A stretch of DNA of 64,000 nucleotides from Eubacteriales bacterium. GTDB taxonomy: Bacteria > Bacillota > Clostridia > Oscillospirales > Oscillospiraceae. Under the pieces are notes generated by a model that saw only the letters and a list, made by a program, of their open reading frames with translations, searched no databases and had not been told where the DNA came from. The translations under genes were made by a program, and so were the position numbers. Below are positions 24,616-32,057 of this stretch, piece after piece. The stretch is from contig JAUNPV010000012.1 in NCBI GenBank assembly GCA_030536515.1, positions 1-64,000 on the forward strand. Reading direction: 5' to 3'. Position 1 is the first letter of the stretch; the number at the start of each line of letters is the position of its first letter.

Positions 24616-26529
24616 ATGCCCAACGTAACCTTCCATTTTGAAGACGAAACCGCCGTCACCGTATCCGCTCCCAAGGGGAGCAACCTGCTGGCCGTGGCCC
24701 GGGGGGCCAATGTGGTCATCGATACCCCCTGCTCCGGCAACGGGGTCTGCGGCAAGTGCCGGGTGAAGCTCCTTTCCGGCCAGGTCCGCTCCCCCAAATC
24801 CCAGCACCTGTCCGACGAGGAATACGCCGCAGGCTGGCGGCTGTCCTGCGTCAGCACCGTGGAGGAGGACGTGGAGGTCCAGGTGCCGGACATCGCCTCC
24901 GCCTTCAAAAGCCGGATGAAAATTGCGGACCTGAACTCCGGCAAGGAGATTGCCATTTTCGAGGAGGCCCGGTCCGCTGTAGAAGCCGCCGGAATGCCCA
25001 TGGAGAACACCATGGAGCTGCTGCCCCTTTCCATGAGCCAGCCCACCCTGGACGACACCATGCCCGACAACGAGCGCCTGGCCTGGGCCATCCGCCGGGC
25101 CACCGGCATCGAGCAGGTGCGCATTCCCTACACCGTTCTGAAAACCCTGCCTGTGGTCCTCCGGGACAGCGGCTTCCAGGTGACCTGCGTGGTCCGCAGG
25201 ACGGACAAGTCCGTGTTCGTCTACGATGTGCTGCCCGGCAGCGAGAAGGCCGTCATCGGCGGCCTGGCCATTGACATCGGCACCACCTCCGTGGCCGCCC
25301 TGCTCATCAATATGCAGACCGGGGAGATTATCTCCCGGGCCTCCACCGGCAACGGCCAGATTCGCTACGGCGCCGACGTTATCAACCGCATCATCGAGTC
25401 CTCCAAGGAGGGCGGGCTGAAAAAGCTCCAGGATGCCATCATCCAGGAGACCATCAACCCCCTGGTGGCCCAGATGTGCCGCAGTGCCCACTTTCCTGCC
25501 CGGCACATCTACCGGATGTGCGTGGCCGCCAACACCACCATGAACCACCTGTTTGCAGGGGTCCCCGCCGACCATCTGCGGATGGAGCCCTACATCCCCG
25601 CCTTTTTCAAAACCAACGCCCTATTCGCCTCGGACTTGGGTCTGAACATCCACCCGGACGCCCATATCATCATCGCCCCCAACGTAGGCAGCTATGTGGG
25701 CGGCGACATCACCGCCGGTACGCTGGTGAGCATGGTGTGGAATCAGCCGGACTATTCCCTGTTCATTGACCTGGGCACCAACGGCGAGCTGGTCTTTGGC
25801 AACAGCGACTTTATGATGTGCTGCGCCTGCTCCGCCGGACCTGCCTTTGAGGGCGGCGACATCTCCTGCGGTATGCGGGCCACCGACGGGGCCATCGAGG
25901 CCTGCACCATCGACGGCAACACCATGGAGCCAGCCTTCCGGGTGGTGGGCGGCCAGAAGCCGGTGGGCCTGTGCGGCAGCGGCATCATCGACGTGATTGC
26001 CGAGCTGTTCCGTACCGGCATCATCAACGCCAAGGGCAAATTCGTCCGGGAGGGCCGCCGGGTGTCCTTCGACCAGCACGGCAACGGCAGCTACATTCTG
26101 GCCTTCCGGGAGGAGGCCGGCGGCCCCAAGGATGTGGAAATCACCACCGCCGACATTGACAGCTTCATCCGGGCCAAGGGCGCCATTTTCTCCGCCATCC
26201 GCACCATGCTGGCCTCCCTGGACTTTGACGTGTCCATGATTGAGCGGGTGTACGTGGCCGGCGGCATCGGCAGCGGCATCAACATGAAAAACGCCGTGCG
26301 CATCGGAATGTTCCCGGACATCGACCTGGACAAATTCCACTACATCGGCAACTCCTCCCTCACCGGGGCCTACTGTATGCTCCTGTCCCGGGCGGCGGAG
26401 CGGAAAACCTACGAGCTGTCCCGGAACATGACCTACCTGGAGCTGAGCACCATCAACTCCTACATGGACGAATTCGTGGCCTGCTGCTTCCTGCCCCACA
26501 CCGACGCCTCTCTGTTCCCCAGCCTGTAA
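24616..26529 (+). CDS. RACo-like ferredoxin/ASKHA ATPase (corrinoid reductive activator family)
   Basis: 637 residues. An N-terminal plant-type [2Fe-2S] domain has CSGNGVCGKC (about 38-47) and the fourth Cys in WRLSCVSTV. A middle linker of about 100 residues is followed by an ASKHA ATPase domain from about 215 (GGLAIDIGTTSVAALLINM, FIDLGTNGELVFG, VYVAGGIGSGINMKNAVRIG). This is the DUF4445 architecture of proteins that reductively reactivate cobalamin in corrinoid proteins using ATP. No corrinoid protein or methyltransferase is nearby, so the partner must be elsewhere. First of at least three co-oriented genes. AAAGGAG precedes the ATG. Confidence 0.88.
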   Translation: MPNVTFHFEDETAVTVSAPKGSNLLAVARGANVVIDTPCSGNGVCGKCRVKLLSGQVRSPKSQHLSDEEYAAGWRLSCVSTVEEDVEVQVPDIASAFKSRMKIADLNSGKEIAIFEEARSAVEAAGMPMENTMELLPLSMSQPTLDDTMPDNERLAWAIRRATGIEQVRIPYTVLKTLPVVLRDSGFQVTCVVRRTDKSVFVYDVLPGSEKAVIGGLAIDIGTTSVAALLINMQTGEIISRASTGNGQIRYGADVINRIIESSKEGGLKKLQDAIIQETINPLVAQMCRSAHFPARHIYRMCVAANTTMNHLFAGVPADHLRMEPYIPAFFKTNALFASDLGLNIHPDAHIIIAPNVGSYVGGDITAGTLVSMVWNQPDYSLFIDLGTNGELVFGNSDFMMCCACSAGPAFEGGDISCGMRATDGAIEACTIDGNTMEPAFRVVGGQKPVGLCGSGIIDVIAELFRTGIINAKGKFVREGRRVSFDQHGNGSYILAFREEAGGPKDVEITTADIDSFIRAKGAIFSAIRTMLASLDFDVSMIERVYVAGGIGSGINMKNAVRIGMFPDIDLDKFHYIGNSSLTGAYCMLLSRAAERKTYELSRNMTYLELSTINSYMDEFVACCFLPHTDASLFPSL

Positions 26530-26557
26530 GCGCTGCAAACCGATGGAGGAATACAGC

Positions 26558-26908
26558 ATGAAACTGGTCCATATCACCATTCACACCGCCGCCATCCGGG
26601 AATCCGTGGACTTTTACCGGGAGGTGCTGGCGTTTTCCGTGGATGCGTCCTTTACCAACACCGCCGGAACGCCCATCGTCTTTCTGAAAAGCCCCGCCGG
26701 GGAGGTCCGCATTGAGCTGATTGACGACCCGGCCCGGGCCTACTCCGGCTCCGGCCTTTCCCTGGGCTTCCGGACCGCCGACCTGGCGGCCGCCTGGGAT
26801 GCCATGGAGCAGCGGGGCCTGCACCCCACGGCCATGGTCTCCCCCAGCCCCAACGTCCGTTTTTTCTTCATCACCGACCCCAACGGGGTCCGGATTCAGA
26901 TTTTGTAG
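26558..26908 (+). CDS. VOC (glyoxalase-like) family protein
   Basis: 116 residues from the ATG at 26558 (GGAGG eight bases upstream). One VOC module: MKLVHITIHTAAIRESVDFY, then EVRIELID and FFITDPNGVRIQIL, with the metal-type His and Glu at the expected ends of the two beta-alpha-beta-beta-beta units. Such proteins are metal-dependent isomerases, lyases or dioxygenases, or bind small molecules; substrate unknown. It begins 28 bases after the RACo-like gene. Confidence 0.8.
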   Translation: MKLVHITIHTAAIRESVDFYREVLAFSVDASFTNTAGTPIVFLKSPAGEVRIELIDDPARAYSGSGLSLGFRTADLAAAWDAMEQRGLHPTAMVSPSPNVRFFFITDPNGVRIQIL

Positions 26909-26917
26909 GAGGATGCC

Positions 26918-27169
26918 ATGCTGGAATTCAAATACGACACCCAGCTGCTGATAGAGGGCAGCGGCCTGGACGAGGATGCCGTCCGGGACCATTTCCTCAC
27001 CCATTTTCAAGGGGACTGCCTGCTGGTCTGCGGCGACGAGGAGCTGATGAAAATTCACTATCACACCAACGAGCCCTGGAAGGTCCTGGAATACTGCGCC
27101 TGCGTGGGAGAAATTTTCGACATTGTCATCGAGGACATGGACCGCCAGGCCCGCGGGCTGAAAGGATAG
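26918..27169 (+). CDS. Stand-alone DAK-like (FakA/YloV C-terminal-type) domain protein
   Basis: 83 residues. The segment GDCLLVCGDEELMKIHYHTN followed by EPWKVLEYC and IFDIVIEDM matches the 'GDSLLVVGDDEIIKVHVHTN.P..VL.YA...G.L..I.I.NM' block of the YloV/FakA proteins. There this block is the C-terminal part of a much larger fatty-acid kinase or dihydroxyacetone-kinase-like protein. Here it is an independent small gene, nine bases after the VOC gene. Its function alone is not known. Confidence 0.7.
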   Translation: MLEFKYDTQLLIEGSGLDEDAVRDHFLTHFQGDCLLVCGDEELMKIHYHTNEPWKVLEYCACVGEIFDIVIEDMDRQARGLKG

Positions 27170-27176
27170 GTGCCCC

Positions 27177-27230
27177 ATGCAAAGTAAAATCGCACAGCTG
27201 CTCTGCCTGACCGGCCAGCCGGTGGCAAGG
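27177..27230 (+). pseudogene. Truncated 5' end of a DUF169-like gene
   Basis: Directly after the DAK-like gene, AGGATAGG and an ATG at 27177 begin MQSKIAQLLCLTGQPVA, which looks like the N terminus of DUF169 proteins (M.SKIAE.L.LK..PVA). The reading frame then loses any family resemblance and runs into the terminator-like hairpin at 27293. I read it as a gene whose body was deleted. The match is short, so confidence is limited. Confidence 0.4.
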
Positions 27231-27292
27231 AGACCTGGACCCGCCTGTCCGCAAGAATCCACTGATTTTCCGGCAGGCCCCGAGAATATAGC

Positions 27293-27321
27293 AAGCCGCC
27301 CCAGTGATGCCGGGGCGGCTT
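27293..27321. terminator. Hairpin terminator between convergent operons
   Basis: AAGCCGCCCC/GGGGCGGCTT 10-bp stem with a 9-base loop, but without a long U-run on either side. Confidence 0.55.
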
Positions 27322-27327
27322 CAACTT

Positions 27328-27927
27328 CTATTCCAATGCCTGCTTCAATTTTTCCAGCGTCACCTCCCCCACCGTCACAGCGTCCTCGATGGTCAGATAG
27401 CGGTCGGCGCTTTCCGTCAGCAGGAGCTTGCCGGAGGCGGGGAAATCCTCGTCGGCGTACCAGGCCTTCAAAACCAGGGGTATCCGGGGCAGAAAGGGCA
27501 GCCGGGCGGTGAAATCGGCGTTGGTCTGGATTTCCCGGCCCCCCAGGGCGGAAACCGCCCGGCGGAGCCGGTCCGGCTCCAGGCCGTGAAGCAGCCGCGC
27601 CAGCGCCTCGGCACTGGTCCGGTCAAAGCCCCCGCCCCGGATGAGCCCGTCCTTCAGTGCGCCGAAGGTGCACAGCCGGTCCGACACCGGCGTCCCGTCT
27701 GCCAGGTCCAGATGGTGCAGCACCACCAGATACTGCCAGGGCTCCATCTCCGGGCGGCACCGGTAGTCCGGAAGCGCCAGGGTGTAACGAACCCCCAAGC
27801 TCTCCACCGTCAGGGCCGCCGGGTCCCAGGAAACCCCGGCGGCCCGGGCCAGGGCAGCGGGGTCCCGGCCAGCCAGCCGGGCCAGCGCCGCCCCGGTCAT
27901 CTCCGAAAACATCTGATTTTGGTTCAC
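27328..27927 (-). CDS. DUF3786 family protein
   Basis: 199 residues from a GTG at 27927 behind GGGAGG. Central features match DUF3786: LGVRYTLALPDYRC, QYLVVLHHLDLADGTPVSDR, ... FTARLPFLPRIPLVLKAWYADEDFP, ... GKLLLTESADRYLTIEDA. DUF3786 proteins occur in anaerobes near corrinoid, Fe-S and CODH-associated genes; their reaction is not known. It follows the CooC-like ATPase by 45 bases in the same operon. Confidence 0.75.
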   Translation of the reverse strand: MNQNQMFSEMTGAALARLAGRDPAALARAAGVSWDPAALTVESLGVRYTLALPDYRCRPEMEPWQYLVVLHHLDLADGTPVSDRLCTFGALKDGLIRGGGFDRTSAEALARLLHGLEPDRLRRAVSALGGREIQTNADFTARLPFLPRIPLVLKAWYADEDFPASGKLLLTESADRYLTIEDAVTVGEVTLEKLKQALE

Positions 27928-27971
27928 AGGTGTGCCTCCCTCTGCTTTCTTTCTCCCGGCGAAGCCCTTGG

Positions 27972-28736
27972 CTACAGCTCCAGCCGGGCGGCGATTTCTT
28001 CCAGAGCCCTCCGGACCGGGGAGTCCTCCGGCAGCTGGACAATGGGCTTTCCGTCGCAGTCAAACCGATAGACGCTGTCGTCCTGGGGCACCACCCCCAG
28101 CAGCGTCAGGCCCTGGGCCTGAATCTCCGCCAGGGTCCCGGCATCCAGCTTGCCGCCCGGCGCCCGGTTGACAATCAGGCCGCTCTGCCTGGGCTTGAAG
28201 TTCAGCTCAGCCATGAGCTGTGCAATCCGCCCGGCGGCCTGGACCCCCCGGCGGGAGCAGTCGCTGACCAGAATGGCGGTGTCCATGGCCGGCAGCAGCC
28301 CCCGGCTGATGTGCTCCATGCCCGCCTCGTTGTCTACCACGATGTAGGGGTAGTTGCTTTGCAGCTTCTGAATCTGGGTCTGGACCAGGCCGTTGACGAA
28401 GCAGTAGCAGCCCTGGCCCTGGGACCGGCCCATGACCATCAGGTCGAAGCTGTGCTCCTCCGTCAGAGCGTCGGAAATCCGCATTTCCAGATAGCTGTTC
28501 TTGGTCATGCCGGCGGGAATCACATTGTTGGTCCCCGCCCGCTCGATTTCCTCCCGGATTTCCCCCAGGGTAGGCGGTGCCTCGACTCCCAGCACCTCGT
28601 TGAGGTTGGAGTTGGCATCGGCATCCACCGCCAGCACCGGGGTCCGCCCGGTTTGACACAGATACTGAATCAGAAGGCCGCACAGCGTGGTCTTTCCCAC
28701 GCCGCCCTTTCCGGCCACCGCAATAATTTTTCCCAT
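27972..28736 (-). CDS. CooC/MinD-type P-loop ATPase
   Basis: 254 residues from the ATG at 28736 (GGAGG six bases upstream). Deviant Walker A IIAVAGKGGVGKTTLCGLLI, switch region LAVDADANSNLNEVLG, THG-type ETLGEIREE-like TLGEIREEIE, and Walker B PYIVVDNEAGMEHISRG. These are typical of CooC, the nickel-insertion ATPase of carbon monoxide dehydrogenase, and its paralogues. No CODH/ACS gene is in the window, so it may serve another metalloenzyme. Operon with DUF3786; promoter and candidate operator precede it. Confidence 0.85.
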   Translation of the reverse strand: MGKIIAVAGKGGVGKTTLCGLLIQYLCQTGRTPVLAVDADANSNLNEVLGVEAPPTLGEIREEIERAGTNNVIPAGMTKNSYLEMRISDALTEEHSFDLMVMGRSQGQGCYCFVNGLVQTQIQKLQSNYPYIVVDNEAGMEHISRGLLPAMDTAILVSDCSRRGVQAAGRIAQLMAELNFKPRQSGLIVNRAPGGKLDAGTLAEIQAQGLTLLGVVPQDDSVYRFDCDGKPIVQLPEDSPVRRALEEIAARLEL

Positions 28737-28767
28737 AAGAAGCCTCCACGCACAGGTCGTAAATTTA

Positions 28768-28782
28768 TCAACAAGGTGTTGA
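28768..28782. promoter_or_regulatory. Candidate TetR operator
   Basis: A 15-bp palindrome with TCAACA/TGTTGA arms around AGG. It lies just downstream of the CooC start site predicted from 28800-28828 and upstream of the divergent TetR gene, a position suited to repression. Confidence 0.5.
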
Positions 28783-28799
28783 CTTTTCCTGCTGCTGCC

Positions 28800-28828
28800 A
28801 TTATACTGACAGAGGCGGTCCAGTGCAA
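28800..28828 (-). promoter_or_regulatory. Promoter of the CooC-DUF3786 operon
   Basis: On the minus strand, TTGCAC (28823-28828), a 17-base spacer and TATAAT (28800-28805). Confidence 0.7.
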
Positions 28829-28914
28829 TACGCAGATTTTGCAGACTGTGCCGTTTCTCAACAAGCCTGGAAAATTGTCGATTATTCATTAAAAAATAGT
28901 ATCAGGAGGAGCCT

Positions 28915-29493
28915 ATGGAGCGAAAAGCCACCAACCCCCAGGACCGGCGGACGAAATACACCCGTGGGGTCATCAAGGACTCTCTGCTGGAGCTGATGGT
29001 CCGCAGGCCCTTCGCCAAAATCACGGTGACGGAGCTGTGCCAGCGGGCGGAAATCAACCGGGGCACCTTTTATCTGCACTACTACGATATGGACGACGTG
29101 CTGGACGATTTGCTGACGGATGCCTTTGCCGACACCACCGGGGTGCTGGACCACGTGCTGTGCCCCCGCCGCCCCAGCTGCACCTATCCCCTGTGCGAAA
29201 AGGTCCAGGGAAACCCCGCCTACCGTCCCCTGTTCATGGACGACGGCGTGGCCCCCCGGATTATTGAAAAAATCTCCGACAGCTGCAAGGAGTCCTTCGT
29301 CACCAGCCTGATGCAGCGCAGCCAGCTGACCTTCCAGCAGGCGGAGGCGATTTTCTGCTTTCAGATTAACGGCTGTCTGACCATCAACCGGATGATGCTG
29401 CAAAACCACTGCACCGACTGGCGAACCATCCAGTCCACCATCGACCGCTTCCTGCGCTCAGGCCTGGAGGAATTCCTGGAGGAAAACCGGTAG
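28915..29493 (+). CDS. TetR/AcrR-family regulator
   Basis: 192 residues. N-terminal TetR HTH at about 15-65 (IKDSLLELMVRRPFAKITVT, ELCQRAEINRGTFYLHYYD), then an all-alpha ligand domain containing a short Cys-bearing insertion (CPRRPSCTYPLC). AGGAGG precedes the ATG. It is divergent from the CooC-DUF3786 operon and followed by its own terminator. It probably represses itself and/or that operon through the palindrome at 28768. Confidence 0.85.
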   Translation: MERKATNPQDRRTKYTRGVIKDSLLELMVRRPFAKITVTELCQRAEINRGTFYLHYYDMDDVLDDLLTDAFADTTGVLDHVLCPRRPSCTYPLCEKVQGNPAYRPLFMDDGVAPRIIEKISDSCKESFVTSLMQRSQLTFQQAEAIFCFQINGCLTINRMMLQNHCTDWRTIQSTIDRFLRSGLEEFLEENR

Positions 29494-29503
29494 CGAGCGG
29501 TGA

Positions 29504-29540
29504 AAAAGTCCTGAAATCTCACGATTTCAGGACTTTTCTT
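29504..29540. terminator. Bidirectional terminator
   Basis: 15-bp perfect stem (AAAAGTCCTGAAATC with its complement) and a TCAC loop, lying between the TetR gene and the toxin gene. A similar hairpin is at 59021-59054. Confidence 0.9.
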
Positions 29541-29564
29541 TTGGAATTGCCGGAAACAGCGGCA

Positions 29565-29876
29565 TCATTTGTCTCTGAGAAGCAGCTGCATATAGTCTGT
29601 TCTGCTGTCCAGGATTCTGGCTATCAGAATCAGCTCCCCTTCCACCCGGTAAAAGGCAATGTGCTGCTCGCAGAGCAGATAGCGCAGGTCGGTGTCCTCG
29701 CCGGTTTTGGCGGCCAGGGACATTCCCAGCAGCGGATGCTCCTTCAGGAGGGCGCAGCGGTTCAGAACATCCAGGGCAATTCGCCTTGCAGCCCGTGGAT
29801 TGTGCAGGACCTTGGAAATATAGGTCTTTGTCTCCTGCAGGTCGGCAATGGCCGCCGGGGTATACCGGAGAATCAT
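29565..29876 (-). CDS. RelE/ParE-superfamily toxin
   Basis: 103 residues, usual length. Pattern: LRYTPAAIADLQETKTYISK near the N terminus, then NPRAARRIALDVLN, LRYLLCEQHIAFYRVEGELI and IARILDSRTDYMQLL. These match the ParE/RelE fold (plasmid stabilisation toxin), which either cleaves ribosome-bound mRNA or poisons gyrase; the ending without a clear RNase set leans to the ParE branch. Overlaps the antitoxin by four bases (ATGA), the standard type II layout. Confidence 0.85.
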   Translation of the reverse strand: MILRYTPAAIADLQETKTYISKVLHNPRAARRIALDVLNRCALLKEHPLLGMSLAAKTGEDTDLRYLLCEQHIAFYRVEGELILIARILDSRTDYMQLLLRDK

Positions 29877-30196
29877 GCGTCCTCACCCAGGAGGCGGCGG
29901 GCCTCCTCCTCGGATATCCAGTCTGTATCCCGGGACACGGAGTCCCAGCCCTTCTGAATCTCCGCCGACAGGCGGGCCGTGGCCTTGGCTTTCATATACG
30001 CCGCATTTTCCGGCGAGAGCAGGAAGGGTAGCCCCTGGGCATTCAGCGACTGCTGGATGAAAATATTGATGGCATCGGTCAGGCTCAGGCCGTAGCCCGC
30101 AAACACGGATTCCGCCTCCCGGCGCACCTCCGGGTTCATGCGCATCTGGAAGGTGCCGGTTTTGGGGGCGCTGGCCATATTGATTCGGTTCTGCAT
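29873..30196 (-). CDS. RelB/DinJ-family antitoxin
   Basis: 107 residues from the ATG at 30196 behind GAGGTGA. N-terminal ribbon-helix-helix (TGTFQMRMNPEVRREAESVF, then GLSLTDAINIFIQQSL) for dimerisation and DNA binding, and a C-terminal region (DSVSRDTDWISEEEARRLLG) that should wrap the toxin. It precedes the toxin in the operon and probably represses the promoter at 30215-30243. Confidence 0.88.
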   Translation of the reverse strand: MQNRINMASAPKTGTFQMRMNPEVRREAESVFAGYGLSLTDAINIFIQQSLNAQGLPFLLSPENAAYMKAKATARLSAEIQKGWDSVSRDTDWISEEEARRLLGEDA

Positions 30197-30214
30197 GGAA
30201 ATCACCTCACCCAT

Positions 30215-30243
30215 ATGATATCACCAAGCCCGCCATTTGTCAA
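30215..30243 (-). promoter_or_regulatory. Promoter of the toxin-antitoxin operon
   Basis: Minus-strand TTGACA (30238-30243), a 17-base spacer and TATCAT (30215-30220), 20 bases before the antitoxin start. Confidence 0.75.
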
Positions 30244-30279
30244 TACATTGTCATTACATCCCCGGCATTTCGCCGGGCC

Positions 30280-30657
30280 TTACCGCTTGTTTCTGCGGAT
30301 GTACTCGCCGGCGGCGGGGTTTAGGGCGGTGATTTTGTCCAGGGTGCGCTGCTGGGGGTTTTTGTTGTAGATGTCAATGGCCACGTTGAGGTTGGCAGCA
30401 ATCTGGGGCTCCAGGTTGGCCTTTTTTACCTTTTTCCACCATTTTTGGAACTGGGTGTGCTCTGCTATTTTTCCACTGAGCAGCTCTGCGCCGATTCCGA
30501 TGCCGATGCCCAGGGCAGCAATAGGGATGCCCATAAGCTCCTTGGAGAACAGTGCCATCACACCGCTCAGCACCATCAGGGAGCCAATGGCACGGCCCAC
30601 GAAGCTGACCATCGTGGCCAGCGGGGCACCTTCGTAGCTTGTATAACCGAATTTCAT
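30280..30657 (-). CDS. Small membrane protein, uncharacterised
   Basis: 125 residues from the ATG at 30657 (AAAGGAGA upstream). The N-terminal half has two hydrophobic segments (MVSFVGRAIGSLMVLSGVMA, IPIAALGIGIGIGAELLSG); the C-terminal half is polar and basic (FQKWWKKVKKANLEPQIAAN, ... YIRRNKR). I do not recognise a family. It is the last of a run of minus-strand genes with zinc-ribbon, DUF805, vWA, phosphatase and kinase proteins, and may be part of that island. Confidence 0.65.
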   Translation of the reverse strand: MKFGYTSYEGAPLATMVSFVGRAIGSLMVLSGVMALFSKELMGIPIAALGIGIGIGAELLSGKIAEHTQFQKWWKKVKKANLEPQIAANLNVAIDIYNKNPQQRTLDKITALNPAAGEYIRRNKR

Positions 30658-30730
30658 TTTGATTTCTCCTTTTTCTTTAATGTCCATTGCAGACCGGGCG
30701 GTCTTTTGGAATCCTTGATATAAAAAGATA

Positions 30731-31366
30731 TCAACCAACAAACTTTTCAACCATCTCGTAGAGATAGCCTTCGTCGGTTCCGCTGTACTGCAGCTCAAGG
30801 TAGGTGTTATCAACAATCACAGCCACACCTCTTCCAACGCCTACACCAATCGGCCACATACACCAGTTGTCGCCCTGTTCCACGCCGCCGTTCTTCAGTT
30901 CCTCCTCGGAAGTACCTTCAAAGATTGAGTCAAACATCTCCTGATATGTTACGTCTTGAACAATGAAAAGTATACCTTGAACTGTTTCACTGGAGCTGAG
31001 ACCCTCCTGGCCGTCCCACTCATAGTACCACTGATCAATAGCCATCTCGTACTTAAAGCCATTTTCTAATTCGCCTGATGTAATATTACCGTCGACTAAT
31101 CCCTGATGCTCTTCATCGCTCAGTACTGCCAGCTCCGCTTTCACCACTTCGTTAAACTTTTCGAACGTGAGAGGATTTTTTGTGTTCAGAGCTCGAGGTG
31201 CTTCCGTCGCGTCTTCCAGATGGGCAGGGTCGGCAGGGGCCTCCGTGGGTGCGGGTTCGTTGGTGATGGCGGCGGGGGCTTCCGTGGGGGTGTCTGTCTT
31301 TCGGCCGCAGGCGGCGAAGGACAGCGTCAGCAGGATGCACAGGGTGATGAGCAAAAACTTTTTCAT
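30731..31366 (-). CDS. Lipoprotein, uncharacterised
   Basis: 211 residues. Signal peptide with a clear lipobox (LLTLSFAAC, Cys at 20), then a Thr/Pro/Glu/Ala-rich linker (about 21-60) and a folded domain with several aromatic residues (DQWYYEWDGQEG, NWCMWPIGVGVGRG, AVIVDNTYLELQY). The protein should be lipid-anchored on the outer face of the membrane. No family recognised. AGGAGAAT precedes the ATG. Confidence 0.75.
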   Translation of the reverse strand: MKKFLLITLCILLTLSFAACGRKTDTPTEAPAAITNEPAPTEAPADPAHLEDATEAPRALNTKNPLTFEKFNEVVKAELAVLSDEEHQGLVDGNITSGELENGFKYEMAIDQWYYEWDGQEGLSSSETVQGILFIVQDVTYQEMFDSIFEGTSEEELKNGGVEQGDNWCMWPIGVGVGRGVAVIVDNTYLELQYSGTDEGYLYEMVEKFVG

Positions 31367-31435
31367 GATGATTCTCCTTTTTTACTTTCTTTCTATTTTG
31401 ACCGGCTTTACCCGGCTGGTCACAGGGTGTGGGCC

Positions 31436-31458
31436 GCCTCCCCTTATGCAGGGGAGGC
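31436..31458. other. GC-rich hairpin between two lipoprotein genes
   Basis: GCCTCCCC/GGGGAGGC stem with a 7-base loop and TTTTG on the plus strand only. It may stabilise the end of the upstream minus-strand message, but it is not a convincing terminator in that direction. Confidence 0.4.
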
Positions 31459-31477
31459 TTTTGCTGCGATTGAGGGG

Positions 31478-32032
31478 TTAGCGCTTGATGTAGCCGTCCC
31501 CCAGCAGATTGCTGTTGCTGGCCTCGAAGGAAACGGGCTCGTCGTTTTCCAGCAGACCGGCCAGCACAAGGTTCCGCCTTCCGGACTCGGTATCCACCGA
31601 GTCGCAGGACACCTTGACGTAGCCGATGTGGTCGCCGGGGAAATGGCTGCCCGTGACGGAAATGCTGCCAAAGCCCATGTTGTCGTCGATATATTCACGG
31701 GCGGAATCGCAGATTGCCGCCTCATCCTGGGCAGAGTAGCCCAGGCCGCTCATAATATAGTAGTATTCATAGATGACGGCGGTGACCTCATCCCCAAATC
31801 TGCTGTGGACCAGGGTGATGACCTCCAGCAGGGGGATTTCGCTGTCCTCGATATAGCCGATGTACTTGGCGCATTTCTCCCCGCTTTCCAGGTAGGGCTC
31901 AGTGATGAGATTGGTAATGCAATACTGGTCCGTCATCTTCTGAAATTCCGGGTTGACCCGCTCCGCCCCGCCGCAGCCGGCAAGGGTGAACACCACCGCA
32001 AGGCACAGGACCAGACATAATAAACGTTTCAT
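31478..32032 (-). CDS. Lipoprotein, uncharacterised
   Basis: 184 residues from the ATG at 32032 (AGGAGGAAT upstream). Signal peptide with lipobox FTLAGC. The mature part has no recognisable domain; it contains an acidic Tyr-rich helix region (EVTAVIYEYYYIMSGLGYSA) and GFGSISVTGSHFPGDHIGYV. It begins 25 bases after the zinc-ribbon membrane protein gene, so the two are probably co-transcribed. It may be an extracytoplasmic sensor or cargo of the neighbouring signalling genes; that is inference from position. Confidence 0.75.
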   Translation of the reverse strand: MKRLLCLVLCLAVVFTLAGCGGAERVNPEFQKMTDQYCITNLITEPYLESGEKCAKYIGYIEDSEIPLLEVITLVHSRFGDEVTAVIYEYYYIMSGLGYSAQDEAAICDSAREYIDDNMGFGSISVTGSHFPGDHIGYVKVSCDSVDTESGRRNLVLAGLLENDEPVSFEASNSNLLGDGYIKR

Positions 32033-32057
32033 TTTTATTCCTCCTAAAGTATATTTG

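Noticed and set aside
29565-30196. Solitary RelE toxin
   Set aside because: An antitoxin with ribbon-helix-helix features overlaps it by four bases, so it is a complete pair.
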